64,000 bases of DNA. Source: JBFIHF01 sp964411125 (GTDB lineage Bacteria > Myxococcota_A > Bradymonadia > Bradymonadales > Bradymonadaceae). The notes under the pieces are model-generated. The model had not been told where the DNA came from. It did not search any database and saw only the letters and a list, made by a program, of their open reading frames with translations. Made by a program: the position numbers and the translations under genes. The DNA lies in NCBI GenBank assembly GCA_964411125.1, contig CAYPJU010000029.1:1-64000 (forward strand), in the 5' to 3' direction. Below, one piece after another: positions 9,347-18,417 of this stretch (the first letter of the stretch is position 1; every line of letters starts with the position of its first letter).

Positions 9347-10227
9347 AGACGATCTACAAGAGTGACCACGGTCAGCAAACGATGGAGAAGTGGTACGAAC
9401 ACTTCCTCGGCAAGCTCGACACCCACGGAGTCGAAACGGAAGAACAAAGGGTCCACACCCGATACGGAGAGACGAACGTCCTCTTCGCCGGCCCCGTGAA
9501 CGCGACCCCGCTCGTCTGCTTTCACGGCGCGATGGCGAGCGCCCCCGCGGGTCTTGCCCAGATCCCGGACCTCGCGAGGCACTTCCGGATCGTGTTTCCG
9601 GACACGATCGGCCAACCGGGACGAAGCGACCATCGCCGGCTGAACTGGCGAGCCGACGAGCACGGATGGTGGGCGCTCGACGTGCTCGACGCGCTCGAAA
9701 TGACCGCGGTCAATGCGTTTGGCATTTCGCTCGGAGGCTACGTGATCCTGCGGCTCGCGTCCGTCGCGCCCGAGCGCGTCGGCAAGGCCGCCCTCTGGGC
9801 CCCCGGTGGCCTCGCCAACCCGCCCTTCACGAAGATGTTCGGGCTGATCTGGGACGGGCTCATGTACAACGTCCGCCCGTCCCGCCCTCGGCTCGAACGG
9901 GTGCTCGAGCGCACCTTCACCGATCTCGACGAAGACTACGTGGCGTTCATGGGTGACAGCCTCGAGCACGTCCATCCGGATCGAGGGTTCCCCGCCATTC
10001 TACCCTCCGGCGCACTCGCGGAATGGGAGGCGCCGAAGCTCCTCATCGTGAACGAGAACGACGCCGTCTTTCCGGCCGACCGTCTGGTCGCCCGCGCCGA
10101 GGACGAGCTGCTGAACGTGGTCGACACCGTGATGATGGAGGGGTGTGCTCACATGCCTCCTTTCCAAGAGGGGGCTCTCGACGGCCTGATCGAGCGCCTG
10201 ATCGCATTCTTCGAAGAGCCGAACTGA
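9343..10227 (+). CDS. alpha/beta hydrolase
   Basis: A 294-residue cytoplasmic hydrolase with no signal peptide. The oxyanion segment is VCFHGAMA, the nucleophile lies in AFGISLGGY (Ser129), the likely acid is in IVNENDAVFP, and the base is in GCAHMPPF. I chose the ATG at 9343, which overlaps the tetR stop, because upstream sequence in this frame lies inside tetR. The stop codon shares one base with the glycosyltransferase ATG (TGATG at 10225-10229). The enzyme probably cleaves an ester or lactone in the compound sensed by the TetR protein; the substrate is unknown. Confidence 0.85.
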   Translation: MKTIYKSDHGQQTMEKWYEHFLGKLDTHGVETEEQRVHTRYGETNVLFAGPVNATPLVCFHGAMASAPAGLAQIPDLARHFRIVFPDTIGQPGRSDHRRLNWRADEHGWWALDVLDALEMTAVNAFGISLGGYVILRLASVAPERVGKAALWAPGGLANPPFTKMFGLIWDGLMYNVRPSRPRLERVLERTFTDLDEDYVAFMGDSLEHVHPDRGFPAILPSGALAEWEAPKLLIVNENDAVFPADRLVARAEDELLNVVDTVMMEGCAHMPPFQEGALDGLIERLIAFFEEPN

Positions 10228-11477
10228 TGCGAATCGGGATCCAGACATGGGGAACCCGAGGTGACGTGGAGCCATTCTTTGCGCTCGCCCGTGGGCTCGC
10301 CGCAGATGGACACGAGGTCCGCGTCGTCGTCTCGACCCAGGCCGACGCGGACCTGCCAGCCGTCGACGGCGTCTCGATCGAGCGCGCCGGGGTCGAGATG
10401 GACCAGGCGCAGGGCGATGCCCTCTTCGACCGCGTGATTGCGCTGCGATCCCCCATGGATCAGGCCCGGCTCGTGTTGGACGAAGCACTCCTCCCGGGAG
10501 CCGACGGGATGTTCGAAGCGGCGAGCGACCTCGCGGCCGACTCCGACGTGATCATACGCCACCACTTTCTCTTCATGGCGCAGGCAGCGGCGATGAGGGC
10601 GGGAATCCCCGAACTCTCCGTCTTCCTCACGCCAGACCTCCTGCCGACCGACGAACGCCCCCCCACCGGGATGCCGAGCCTCGGACCGCTACAGCGCGCG
10701 GCCTGGTGGCTCGCCGACAAGGGCATCAGCCGAATCTTCGGCCCCCCCGCCGCCGCCCTGCGGGAGCGCGTCGGGCTGCCGGCACCCACCGGCGTGCTGC
10801 GAGACGTCTGGCCATCGTCGACGGCGAATCTGGTCGCCGTGAGCCCGACCCTCTGCCCGCCTCCGGGCGATTGGCCCTCCATTCACCACTCCACGGGGTT
10901 CTGGAAGGTACCCTCGTCGGTCGACCACCCGATCCCCGAGGAGATCAGAGAGTTCCTCGATGCCGGACCTCCTCCCCTGTACGCGTCCTTCGGATCGATG
11001 GGCGCGAGCAGCGGACGACGCCGGGCAGCCGACATTCGATTCTTGACGGAAGCGGCGAGGCTGTCGAACCGGCGGATGGTCCTGCAGCTCGCCCCCGGCG
11101 AGCTACCGCCCCGGACCGACAACGTCCTGCCGGTGGACTTCGCGCCCCACGCCTCGGTCTTCCCCAGGTGCGAAGCCGTGATCCACCACGGCGGCGCCGG
11201 GACGACCCAGACGACAATCGCCGCGGGTGTCCCATCGATCGTCGTCCCACACATCGCCGACCAGTTCTTCTGGGCGCAGCAAGTCGAACGTCTCGAAGCC
11301 GGGGTTGCGTCCTCACCGAGGGCCAGAGCGAAACCGAACGACCTCGCTCGTTCGATCGAACGAGCTTGCGCTCGACGAGCGACCGAAGGGCAGGCTGCCG
11401 ATCTCGCCGCTCGACTGAAATTTGAGGACGGTGTCGCGTCCGCGGTCGCAGTGGTCGGGCGTACCCTTTCTGCGTAG
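10227..11477 (+). CDS. UGT/MGT-type (GT1 family) glycosyltransferase
   Basis: A 416-residue GT-B fold enzyme that transfers a sugar from a nucleotide sugar to a small lipophilic acceptor. The N-terminal Rossmann domain starts with IQTWGTRGDVEPFFALARGL, a signature of the sterol/macrolide glucosyltransferase group. The donor-binding region contains PLYASFGSMGAS and the diagnostic IHHGGAGTTQTTIAAGVP followed by PHIADQFFWAQ. It is third in the tetR operon, starting within the hydrolase stop codon. The combination of repressor, hydrolase and glycosyltransferase resembles a xenobiotic or lipid detoxification cassette. It could also decorate an endogenous lipid. Confidence 0.88.
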   Translation: MRIGIQTWGTRGDVEPFFALARGLAADGHEVRVVVSTQADADLPAVDGVSIERAGVEMDQAQGDALFDRVIALRSPMDQARLVLDEALLPGADGMFEAASDLAADSDVIIRHHFLFMAQAAAMRAGIPELSVFLTPDLLPTDERPPTGMPSLGPLQRAAWWLADKGISRIFGPPAAALRERVGLPAPTGVLRDVWPSSTANLVAVSPTLCPPPGDWPSIHHSTGFWKVPSSVDHPIPEEIREFLDAGPPPLYASFGSMGASSGRRRAADIRFLTEAARLSNRRMVLQLAPGELPPRTDNVLPVDFAPHASVFPRCEAVIHHGGAGTTQTTIAAGVPSIVVPHIADQFFWAQQVERLEAGVASSPRARAKPNDLARSIERACARRATEGQAADLAARLKFEDGVASAVAVVGRTLSA

Positions 11478-11692
11478 CGCGGCGTCCCGAAACCGCCCCG
11501 AACCACTTTACCCCAACGGGCTATGGTCAGCACTACGTGCGCATCCCATTGGGCCACCCACGAAAATCTCACACACAGAACCTTCTCGCCAGACGACCGC
11601 ATCTCAGGCGAACCATCGCGACTTCGGATCGGACTTGTGGGAGTGAGACGTACGGGCGGAAGGAAACCGCCTGTTTCATGGTCGTGGGAGAT

Positions 11693-11983
11693 TCAGCGGT
11701 CCCGGACGGTGCCGCTCTCGAGGATCTTGGTGACCCCCGAGTACTCTTCCACGATCGCGCCGACCGTTCCCGATACGATCAGCTCACCGTGATTGAAGAC
11801 GGTGCCCATGACGATGCCGACGACCTCGGCGGTGCCGAACACCTCCATGTCGCCGCTCGCCCTGCCTCGAAGCAGCAGCCGCGCTCCTTCTTCCACGGTG
11901 ATCTTTCCGGTGACGAGGCCGAGCACCTCGACCTCACCTCGGACGCGAAGTTCCCCCTGATGTGTCCTCTTGATGGTTTCCAA
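11693..11983 (-). CDS. mini-bactofilin (polymer-forming cytoskeletal protein)
   Basis: A 96-residue protein made almost entirely of short right-handed beta-helix rungs: GELRVRGEVEVLGLVTGKITVEE, GRASGDMEVFGTAEVVGIVMGTV, GELIVSGTVGAIVEEYSG. Bactofilins polymerise into nucleotide-free filaments that organise cell shape, chromosome arms or secretion. Typical members are 110-200 residues with disordered Pro-rich tails; this one has virtually no tails. It follows the small charged gene at 11998-12258 by 14 bp and is probably co-transcribed with it. The bactofilin assignment rests on repeat pattern only. Confidence 0.7.
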   Translation of the reverse strand: METIKRTHQGELRVRGEVEVLGLVTGKITVEEGARLLLRGRASGDMEVFGTAEVVGIVMGTVFNHGELIVSGTVGAIVEEYSGVTKILESGTVRDR

Positions 11984-11997
11984 GCTCGGGCCGCCCT

Positions 11998-12258
11998 TCA
12001 GCTTTCGTCGTCTTCGAGATCGCCGAAGAGCTCGTCGAACAGTCCACCGTCGGAGATCTCGACGGAGTCGAGTCCCTCCGGTCCCGAGTCTTCTGCGAGA
12101 CCCTTCTTTCGTTCTTCCCGTTCGACCTTCGTCGCACCGACCCCGTCGGGACGTTGGGCGTCCTTCAGCAGGTGGGCCGGGATCGCCGACACTTTCTTGG
12201 TCGCGCGGTCATCGCTCGGGCGCTTGAATATCTTTGCCTTTTTCGGTTTGTCCGTCAT
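11998..12258 (-). CDS. small charged hypothetical protein, bactofilin neighbour
   Basis: An 86-residue protein with a basic N-terminal half (TDKPKKAKIFKRPSDDRATKK) and a strongly acidic C-terminus (GLFDELFGDLEDDES). I recognise no family. The basic start and acidic amphipathic end would suit an adaptor bound to a filament or to nucleic acid, but this is speculation. The ATG at 12258 is the only start that avoids a long, non-protein-like extension antisense to the helicase gene. Divergent from the helicase across 243 bp. Confidence 0.65.
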   Translation of the reverse strand: MTDKPKKAKIFKRPSDDRATKKVSAIPAHLLKDAQRPDGVGATKVEREERKKGLAEDSGPEGLDSVEISDGGLFDELFGDLEDDES

Positions 12259-12501
12259 CGCGTTCCACTGCTCACACGTTGGTGTCCCCAGGCCCCGATG
12301 CCGCCAGTCATGGCGAAGCCCCCACCCTGTTGGCTTGCGGACCCCGGTCCGCCTACGAAGTTTGTAGCAGAATTGACGTCGAGTGTCTCGAATCGCTGCA
12401 CGAGATCGGGAGGGGGGACAGGTTGCCCTCCCGCACGAGCCGGCGTTTCCATCGGGGTCGGGGTGTCTTAGGATGCTGGAATCTCCCAGCGCGGGCGGCC
12501 C

Positions 12502-14412
12502 ATGAGCGACGAAGCATGGCGGAAGGCGATCGAGAATCTGAGTTCCCTCTGGGAGCTCGAGCGCGCCGCCGAGCGCGAGCGGGACGCCGCTGAACGCCGC
12601 GAGACGACCCTTTCCGATCGAGTGGCGCGCGGGCGAGCGCTCTCTTCGGTGGAGGTATCGGAGACGTCTTCGGCGAGTGGGGGTCGCACGATGCTGTGGT
12701 TGGAAGTGGAAGGGCTCGAGGACTTTCGGTCCTCGCCGGGAGCCCCACTCGTTCTGTGGCACGAAGCCCCTGATTCTCCGACCTCCCTTCGCGGCGTGTT
12801 GGCGCGACGCAGGGCGCGCCGCCTGGGGATCATGGTCGACGACTTTCCCGACGAGCGTTTTCTGGACGGTTCGTTCAACGTCGACGTGGAGTCTCCCCAG
12901 GTGACCTATCAGCGTGGAGCCCGGGCGCTTCGCGCTCTCCTCGAGGCCCGGCCCTCCTCCGAGACCGGCCGGCTCGCGAGAACCGTCTTCGGGGAGCTGC
13001 GCGAGGAGCGGCTCCGAGAGCGCGCCATCGATTGGTTCGACCAGACTCTGAACGACGAACAACGTGCCGCAGTGTCCGGAGCCCTTCACGTCGAGCCGAT
13101 CGCGTTCGTCCACGGCCCGCCCGGGACGGGAAAGACGCGAACGCTCGTCGAGCTCGTCCGCCAGTTCCGGGCCGAGGGGAAATCGGTCCTCGTCTGCGCG
13201 GCATCCAACGCGGCGGTCGACAACATATGCGAGCGGTTGATCGCGGCCGAGGTCGAGCTCGTCCGCCTCGGGCACCCGGGGCGAGTCTCGAACGCGGTGG
13301 AATCGCGCACCCTCGACGCGTTGCTCGAGGCGCGACCCGATTTCGCGCTCGCCCGCGGATGGATGGAGGAGGCGAACGCCATTCGGCGTCGAATCGCCGT
13401 GCGGTGCGACCGCGGATCGATGTCGCGAGGTGAGCGGCGGGCGGGGTACGCCGAGGCGCGGCAACTGATGCGCGACGCGAGGGATCACCTGCGCCGCGTC
13501 GAGGACGCGATCCTCGCCTCCACCCACGTCGTCGCATGTACGCTGACCGGGGCCGAGACGAAGATCCTGGGCGAGCGACGTTTCGACGTTTCGATCGTCG
13601 ACGAAGCGTCCCAGGCGCCCGATCCGCTACTCGCCATCGCGCTTGGCAGGGCACCACGGATCGTGCTCGCCGGCGATCCGAACCAGCTTCCTCCGACGGT
13701 GATCGACACCGAGGCGGCGCGCCGGGGGCTGGAACGGACCACTCTCGAACGACACGTCGCGGCTGCGTCGCTCCTGAAGGTGCAACACCGAATGCACGAC
13801 AGCATCATGCGCTTTCCGTCAGAGTCGAAGTACGAGGGTCGACTCGAGGCCCATCCCTCGGTCGCCGGACACACGCTCACGACGCCAGACCCGCTGCGAC
13901 CGGGTCCCCTGGTTCTGATCGACACCGCCGGCAAGGGTTGGAACGACGAGACTTCCGAGCGTGACGCGAGCACCCGAAACCCCGGGCACGCGGAACGAAC
14001 GGCCGCGGAGGTGCAGCGACTGCTCGGGCGAGGCCTGGCCCCCGAAGAGGTTGCGGTGATCACGCCGTACTACGCTCAGGTGCGCCTCCTTCGTGAACTG
14101 CTCCCTGTCGAAGGGCTCGAGATCGATACTGTCGATGGCTTTCAGGGTCGCGAGAAGGAAGCGGTCGTCGTCGACCTCGTCCGCAGCAACGAGCGTGGCG
14201 AGATCGGTTTCCTCGCCGACACGCGCAGGATGAACGTGGCGCTCACGCGGGCGCGCCGATTCCTCCTGGTCGTCGCCGACAGCGCCACCATCGGCGGCCA
14301 CCCCTACTACTCGGCCTTTCTCGCTCACATGGAAGAGCACGGAGCCTGGGTATCGGCATGGTCCGACGATGCCCCACCGTTCGAGCCTCGAATTTCCGGT
14401 CCGGGGAATTAG
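12502..14412 (+). CDS. UPF1/IGHMBP2-like superfamily 1 helicase
   Basis: A 636-residue ATP-dependent nucleic acid helicase of the UPF1-like SF1B group. A charged helical N-terminus (1-60) and a beta-barrel-like segment (60-150) precede the motor. Motifs: Q-region LNDEQRAAVSGAL, Walker A GPPGTGKT, motif Ia CAASNAAVDNI, Walker B VDEASQ, motif III LAGDPNQLPPTV, motif IV-V VDGFQGREKEAVVVDLVRSN and motif VI NVALTRARR. All catalytic motifs look intact. Stand-alone bacterial members are poorly characterised; RNA:DNA or RNA remodelling is plausible. The gene stands alone, with an N-terminal ATG at 12502. Confidence 0.9.
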   Translation: MSDEAWRKAIENLSSLWELERAAERERDAAERRETTLSDRVARGRALSSVEVSETSSASGGRTMLWLEVEGLEDFRSSPGAPLVLWHEAPDSPTSLRGVLARRRARRLGIMVDDFPDERFLDGSFNVDVESPQVTYQRGARALRALLEARPSSETGRLARTVFGELREERLRERAIDWFDQTLNDEQRAAVSGALHVEPIAFVHGPPGTGKTRTLVELVRQFRAEGKSVLVCAASNAAVDNICERLIAAEVELVRLGHPGRVSNAVESRTLDALLEARPDFALARGWMEEANAIRRRIAVRCDRGSMSRGERRAGYAEARQLMRDARDHLRRVEDAILASTHVVACTLTGAETKILGERRFDVSIVDEASQAPDPLLAIALGRAPRIVLAGDPNQLPPTVIDTEAARRGLERTTLERHVAAASLLKVQHRMHDSIMRFPSESKYEGRLEAHPSVAGHTLTTPDPLRPGPLVLIDTAGKGWNDETSERDASTRNPGHAERTAAEVQRLLGRGLAPEEVAVITPYYAQVRLLRELLPVEGLEIDTVDGFQGREKEAVVVDLVRSNERGEIGFLADTRRMNVALTRARRFLLVVADSATIGGHPYYSAFLAHMEEHGAWVSAWSDDAPPFEPRISGPGN

Positions 14413-14540
14413 AGTACCCGACACTGTCCGGGCTGCTCCAACGCGGTGGGGCTCGAGCTCGGTAGACGTGGAGGCCCCTGGGTCCGGAGAATGATTGCCC
14501 GAGTTCCACTGTTGTGAGGGGAACCCGACGCGACGCGACG

Positions 14541-16937
14541 ATGACGACAGGCAGTTCACAACTTTCACTCGACGACCGGCTGCGGCTCTTGTCCGGGGCG
14601 GACATGTGGCGCACGGAGGCGATTTCAGGGGTCGACATCGGCGCCCGGATGCTTGCCGATGGCCCTCACGGTCTGCGGGTGCAGACGGAGGAGGCGAACC
14701 CGATCGACGTGGCGAACACCCGACCCGCGACGTGTTTCCCCACGGCCGTGACCCTGGGGAGCACATGGGACGAGGACCTCGTCGCCGAGGTCGGCCGGGC
14801 ACTCGGCGACGAAGCCGCCTCGATGGGGGTGGCGCTCGTCCTCGGTCCGGGGCTCAACGTGAAGCGTCATCCGCTCGCCGGGCGGAACTTCGAGTACTTC
14901 TCGGAAGACCCGCTCGTGAGTGGAAAGCTGGCCGCGGCGATGGTGCGGGGGATCCAAGAACGGGGGGTCGGGGCGTGCGTGAAGCACCTCGTCGCCAACA
15001 ACCAGGAGTCGCATCGATTCGTCGTCGACACGATCGTCGACGATCGAACATTGCGAGAACTCTACCTGCGGGGCTTCGAGATCGCGGTCACCGAAGGCCG
15101 GCCGATGGCGGTGATGGCCGCCTACAACCTGCTGAACGGCACACACTGCACCGAGCACGAGTGGCTACTGCAGGAAGTCTTGCGCGACGAGTGGGGATTC
15201 GACGGCATCGTCGTCAGCGACTGGGGTGCTGTCAGCGATCGAGCGGCTTCCGTGAAGGCAGGCCTCGATCTGGAGATGCCGGGGACCCCCGGCGCACCTC
15301 CCGAGCTTCGCGAAGCACTGCGCGACGGTCGGATCACGGCCGAGGACGTTCGAAGAAGTTCCGGACGGATTCTGGACTTCGTCGCCAGGACGCGGGCAAA
15401 TCTGGACGGCGCGGAGGAGCCGGCGTGGGAACGTCATCACGAGCTGGCTCGCAGAGCCGCCGCCGCCGGAGCAGTGCTCCTGACCAACGACGGAACGCTG
15501 CCCCTGCCCCGGGGGATTCGTCTCGCCGTGATCGGCGCGTTCGCCGAAGAGCCGCGCTATCAGGGCAACGGCAGTTCGCTGGTCTCGTCGGTCCGCTCCG
15601 TCTCGCTGCTGGAAGCTCTCGACGCTGCCGGGATCGATTACGACTACGCCGAGGGATACGATCCTGTCGCGGCTCCGCGGGACGAAACGCTGGTCGAGGC
15701 CGCAATCGAAATCGCGGAGGAGGCCGACGTCGTCGTCCTGATGGTCGGTTTGCCGGGCCCGTGGGAGGTCGAGGGGCTCGACCGAGAGCATCTCGACCTC
15801 CCGGAACAACACACCGCGCTGATCGACGCGGTCTGCGAAGCGAACCCGTCGACGGTCGTCGTGCTCTCGAACGGCGCGCCGATTCGGATGCCCTGGCGCG
15901 GTGCGCCCGCTGCGATCCTCGAGGGATACCTCGGTGGTGAAGGGGGAGGCGAGGCGCTGGTCGACATTCTGTTTGGAAGAGCGGAGCCCGGCGGACGACT
16001 CGCCGAGACTTTTCCGAAGAGCCTCGACGACGTACCGGCGAACCGCTGGTTTCGCTGCCACCCGCGCCAGGTGGAGTACCGCGAAGGTCTCGCGGTCGGT
16101 TACCGCGCGGCCCCATCGGACGGGGTGGCCTTCGCCTTCGGACATGGGCTCTCGTACACGACCTTCTCCTGGACCGACGCTTCGACGAGTGCGACCGAGA
16201 TCGACGCGCAGGACGAGCTCGTGGTGCGTGTCACGGTGACGAACACCGGAACCCGACCCGGGTCGGACGTTGTGCAGGTCTACGTCCGCGACGAAACCGG
16301 CGCAGTGGCTCGCCCCCTGCGCGAGCTGCGCGGCTTCGCGAAGGTTCGTCTCGAGCCTTCTGGGTCTCGGGAGATCGAGGTGACGCTCGATCGCCGGGCG
16401 TTCGCATACTGGGACATTGGGCTCTCTCAATGGCGAGTTCCTTCTGGGAGGTTCGTCATCGAGTTGGCCCGTTCGAGCGTCGACGTCGCCGAGTCCTTCG
16501 AGGTCGTGGTTCGCGGCGACGCCGTCGCCGAGATCGACCCTGCCGGGACACCGCTCGTCGCCACGGACGACGCCCACTTTTCGGAGCGGCTCGGCCGCCC
16601 GGTCCCCGTGCCGCGCGCTGTTCGCCCGTTCACCCGAGAGAGCACCGTCGAAGAGCTCGAGACGACGTTCGTCGGCCGCCTGGTCGGGCGCGCGGCTCGC
16701 AGCGCGGTGCCGTTGAACGAAGCTACCCGTCGGGACGCGGGTCTGATGCGAGCCCTCGATCGGGGGATCGCGGAGCTCCCCCTTCGTGGTCTCGTCGCAT
16801 TCTCGCAGGGGCGGATCGGCTACGAGGCGATCGACTCGCTGATCGACGTCTCGAACGGGAACGCGTCGAGCGCCGCGCGGTCTGCGATTCGGAGTTTCGT
16901 TCGCGCCGTCCGACGGCAGATCGGCGGCGTACCCTGA
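14541..16937 (+). CDS. GH3 family beta-glucosidase
   Basis: A 798-residue glycoside hydrolase, probably releasing glucose or related sugars from beta-glycosides. The (beta/alpha)8 domain begins with LSLDDRLRLLSGADMWRT and contains the nucleophile Asp227 in GIVVSDWGA. KRHPLAGRNFEYFSEDP and VKHLVANNQE are conserved substrate-site blocks. The second alpha/beta domain and a fibronectin-III-like domain (VVRVTVTNTGTRPGSDVVQVYV) follow. A further 130 or so C-terminal residues resemble nothing in common GH3 enzymes. There is no signal peptide, so it likely acts on imported oligosaccharides. A GTG at 14514 would add nine residues; I prefer the ATG, though neither has ideal ribosome-binding spacing. 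Confidence 0.9.
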   Translation: MTTGSSQLSLDDRLRLLSGADMWRTEAISGVDIGARMLADGPHGLRVQTEEANPIDVANTRPATCFPTAVTLGSTWDEDLVAEVGRALGDEAASMGVALVLGPGLNVKRHPLAGRNFEYFSEDPLVSGKLAAAMVRGIQERGVGACVKHLVANNQESHRFVVDTIVDDRTLRELYLRGFEIAVTEGRPMAVMAAYNLLNGTHCTEHEWLLQEVLRDEWGFDGIVVSDWGAVSDRAASVKAGLDLEMPGTPGAPPELREALRDGRITAEDVRRSSGRILDFVARTRANLDGAEEPAWERHHELARRAAAAGAVLLTNDGTLPLPRGIRLAVIGAFAEEPRYQGNGSSLVSSVRSVSLLEALDAAGIDYDYAEGYDPVAAPRDETLVEAAIEIAEEADVVVLMVGLPGPWEVEGLDREHLDLPEQHTALIDAVCEANPSTVVVLSNGAPIRMPWRGAPAAILEGYLGGEGGGEALVDILFGRAEPGGRLAETFPKSLDDVPANRWFRCHPRQVEYREGLAVGYRAAPSDGVAFAFGHGLSYTTFSWTDASTSATEIDAQDELVVRVTVTNTGTRPGSDVVQVYVRDETGAVARPLRELRGFAKVRLEPSGSREIEVTLDRRAFAYWDIGLSQWRVPSGRFVIELARSSVDVAESFEVVVRGDAVAEIDPAGTPLVATDDAHFSERLGRPVPVPRAVRPFTRESTVEELETTFVGRLVGRAARSAVPLNEATRRDAGLMRALDRGIAELPLRGLVAFSQGRIGYEAIDSLIDVSNGNASSAARSAIRSFVRAVRRQIGGVP

Positions 16938-16981
16938 GTTCGGCGGCCATGTTAATCTCGAGCTTCGTGAAAGGAGGATCC

Positions 16982-17251
16982 ATGTGTCGTAACATCAAAC
17001 CGCTCTTCAACTTCGAGCCCCCTGCGACCGACGACGAGGTCGAAGCCGCGGCGCTTCAGTTCGTCCGAAAGATCAGTGGTTTCAACAAGCCCTCCAGGGC
17101 GAACCAGGAGGTCTTCGACGCGGCGGTCGCCGAGGTGACCGCGGCGGCCCGACGTCTCGTCGATGATCTGTCGACCTCTGCGCCGAAGAAGAACCGCCTG
17201 ATCGAAGCCGAAAAGAAGCGCGAAGAGAACCGCCGTCGCTTCTCTACCTGA
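16982..17251 (+). CDS. DUF2277 family protein
   Basis: An 89-residue soluble protein beginning MCRNIKPLFNFEPPATDDE, the diagnostic start of DUF2277, with the conserved ALQFVRKISGFNKPS block. The rest is helical and charged, ending in Lys/Arg/Glu-rich sequence. Function is unknown. It has an almost perfect ribosome binding site (AAAGGAGGA, 16970-16978), the strongest in this part of the window, implying high translation. It lies 44 bp after the GH3 gene and about 10 bp before the oxidoreductase, so the three may form an operon. Confidence 0.88.
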   Translation: MCRNIKPLFNFEPPATDDEVEAAALQFVRKISGFNKPSRANQEVFDAAVAEVTAAARRLVDDLSTSAPKKNRLIEAEKKREENRRRFST

Positions 17252-17261
17252 AGCGGTGACC

Positions 17262-18305
17262 ATGGTCACCGAAATGAAGCGGGTCACGATCCGCGGGGCT
17301 GGATCTTACGACAGGTTGGAGTTCGAACGCCTCTCGGTACCCGCTCCGGGTCCGGACGAAGTCGTCGTGGAGACGCGGGCGATAGGGGTCAACTACGCCG
17401 ACGTCATCGTGCGGATGGGCCTCTACGCGTCGGCGAAGGAGCTCGTCGGTTGGCCGATCACTCCGGGGTTCGAGGTGGCCGGAACGGTGACCGCGGTCGG
17501 CGAATCGGTCGACGACCTCTCGGTCGGCGACGAAGTCGTCGCGATCACCCTCTTCTTCGGTTACTCGACGCACGTGGTGACACCACGAGCGTTCGTCTTT
17601 TCGAAGCCTTCCGGGTTTTCGTTCGCCGAGGCTGCCGCAATGCCGACGATCTTCGCCACCGCATGGTACGCGCTCTGTGAACTCGCGCACCCGCGTCCGG
17701 ACGCGAAGATGCTCGTCCACTCCGCCGCCGGGGGTGTCGGCGGAGCGCTCGTGCAGGTGGGCAAGCACCTCGGTTGCGAGATCGTGGGGGTCGTGGGCGG
17801 AACACACAAGGTCAAGACGGCGAAGGCCCACGGTTGCGACCTCGTCATCGACAAGTCGACCGAAGATCTCTGGAGCGTGGCGGAGCGCTTCGCTCCCGAA
17901 GGGTACGACGTGGTCTGTGACGCCAACGGCGTCGCCACACTGAAGCAGAGCTACGAACACCTGCGCCGCACCGGAAAGCTCGTCGTCTACGGCTTCGCCA
18001 CAATGATGCCGAAGGAGGGGGGCAAGCCGAACTGGCTCAAGCTCGCCGCGGGTTGGTTGCGGACACCGCGGTTCAACCCGCTCGATCTCACACAATCGTC
18101 GAAGAGCGTGCTCGCCTTCAATCTGAGTTACCTCTTCGACCGGGTCGACATCCTCGAGGCGTTCATGCGGGACTTCTCCCAGTGGGTGGAAGCAGGTGTG
18201 ATCCAGCCCCCTCCCATCACGGAGTACCCGTTAGACGACGTCGCGAGGGCGCACGCCGACATCGAATCGGGGACCACCGTCGGCAAGCTCATCCTCGTCC
18301 CTTGA
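17262..18305 (+). CDS. quinone-oxidoreductase-like medium-chain dehydrogenase (VAT-1-like)
   Basis: A roughly 347-residue zinc-independent MDR enzyme. The GroES-like domain contains GVNYADVIVRMGLY and TPGFEVAGTV, and the Rossmann domain has the nucleotide loop SAAGGVGGALVQVGKHLG. No catalytic zinc cysteines are seen, as expected for NADPH:quinone oxidoreductases. The TPRFNPLDLTQSSKSVLAFNLSYLF segment is typical of the synaptic-vesicle VAT-1-like subgroup. Likely NADPH-dependent reduction of a quinone or enone. GTG 17256 or ATG 17274 are alternative starts; none has a clear ribosome binding site, consistent with coupling to the upstream DUF2277 gene. Confidence 0.85.
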   Translation: MVTEMKRVTIRGAGSYDRLEFERLSVPAPGPDEVVVETRAIGVNYADVIVRMGLYASAKELVGWPITPGFEVAGTVTAVGESVDDLSVGDEVVAITLFFGYSTHVVTPRAFVFSKPSGFSFAEAAAMPTIFATAWYALCELAHPRPDAKMLVHSAAGGVGGALVQVGKHLGCEIVGVVGGTHKVKTAKAHGCDLVIDKSTEDLWSVAERFAPEGYDVVCDANGVATLKQSYEHLRRTGKLVVYGFATMMPKEGGKPNWLKLAAGWLRTPRFNPLDLTQSSKSVLAFNLSYLFDRVDILEAFMRDFSQWVEAGVIQPPPITEYPLDDVARAHADIESGTTVGKLILVP

Positions 18306-18417
18306 AAGCACCATCGTCACGGCCCGCAACCGGGCGCTCCTCGTCGCGGGGACCTGTGCGGCACGGCACGCGTCGGTGGAGGTGGTCCAGAGGATGGAGG
18401 AGAGTGCCCGCAGGCTC

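Noticed and set aside
11523..11792. 89-residue plus-strand ORF after the glycosyltransferase
   Set aside because: Ser/Thr/Pro-rich with no family resemblance, overlaps the bactofilin gene on the other strand and has no ribosome binding site.
14514..14540. GTG 14514 as the start of the GH3 enzyme
   Set aside because: It adds only nine Arg/Asp-rich residues, and GH3 similarity begins just after ATG 14541. The case is not settled, so both are mentioned in the gene entry.
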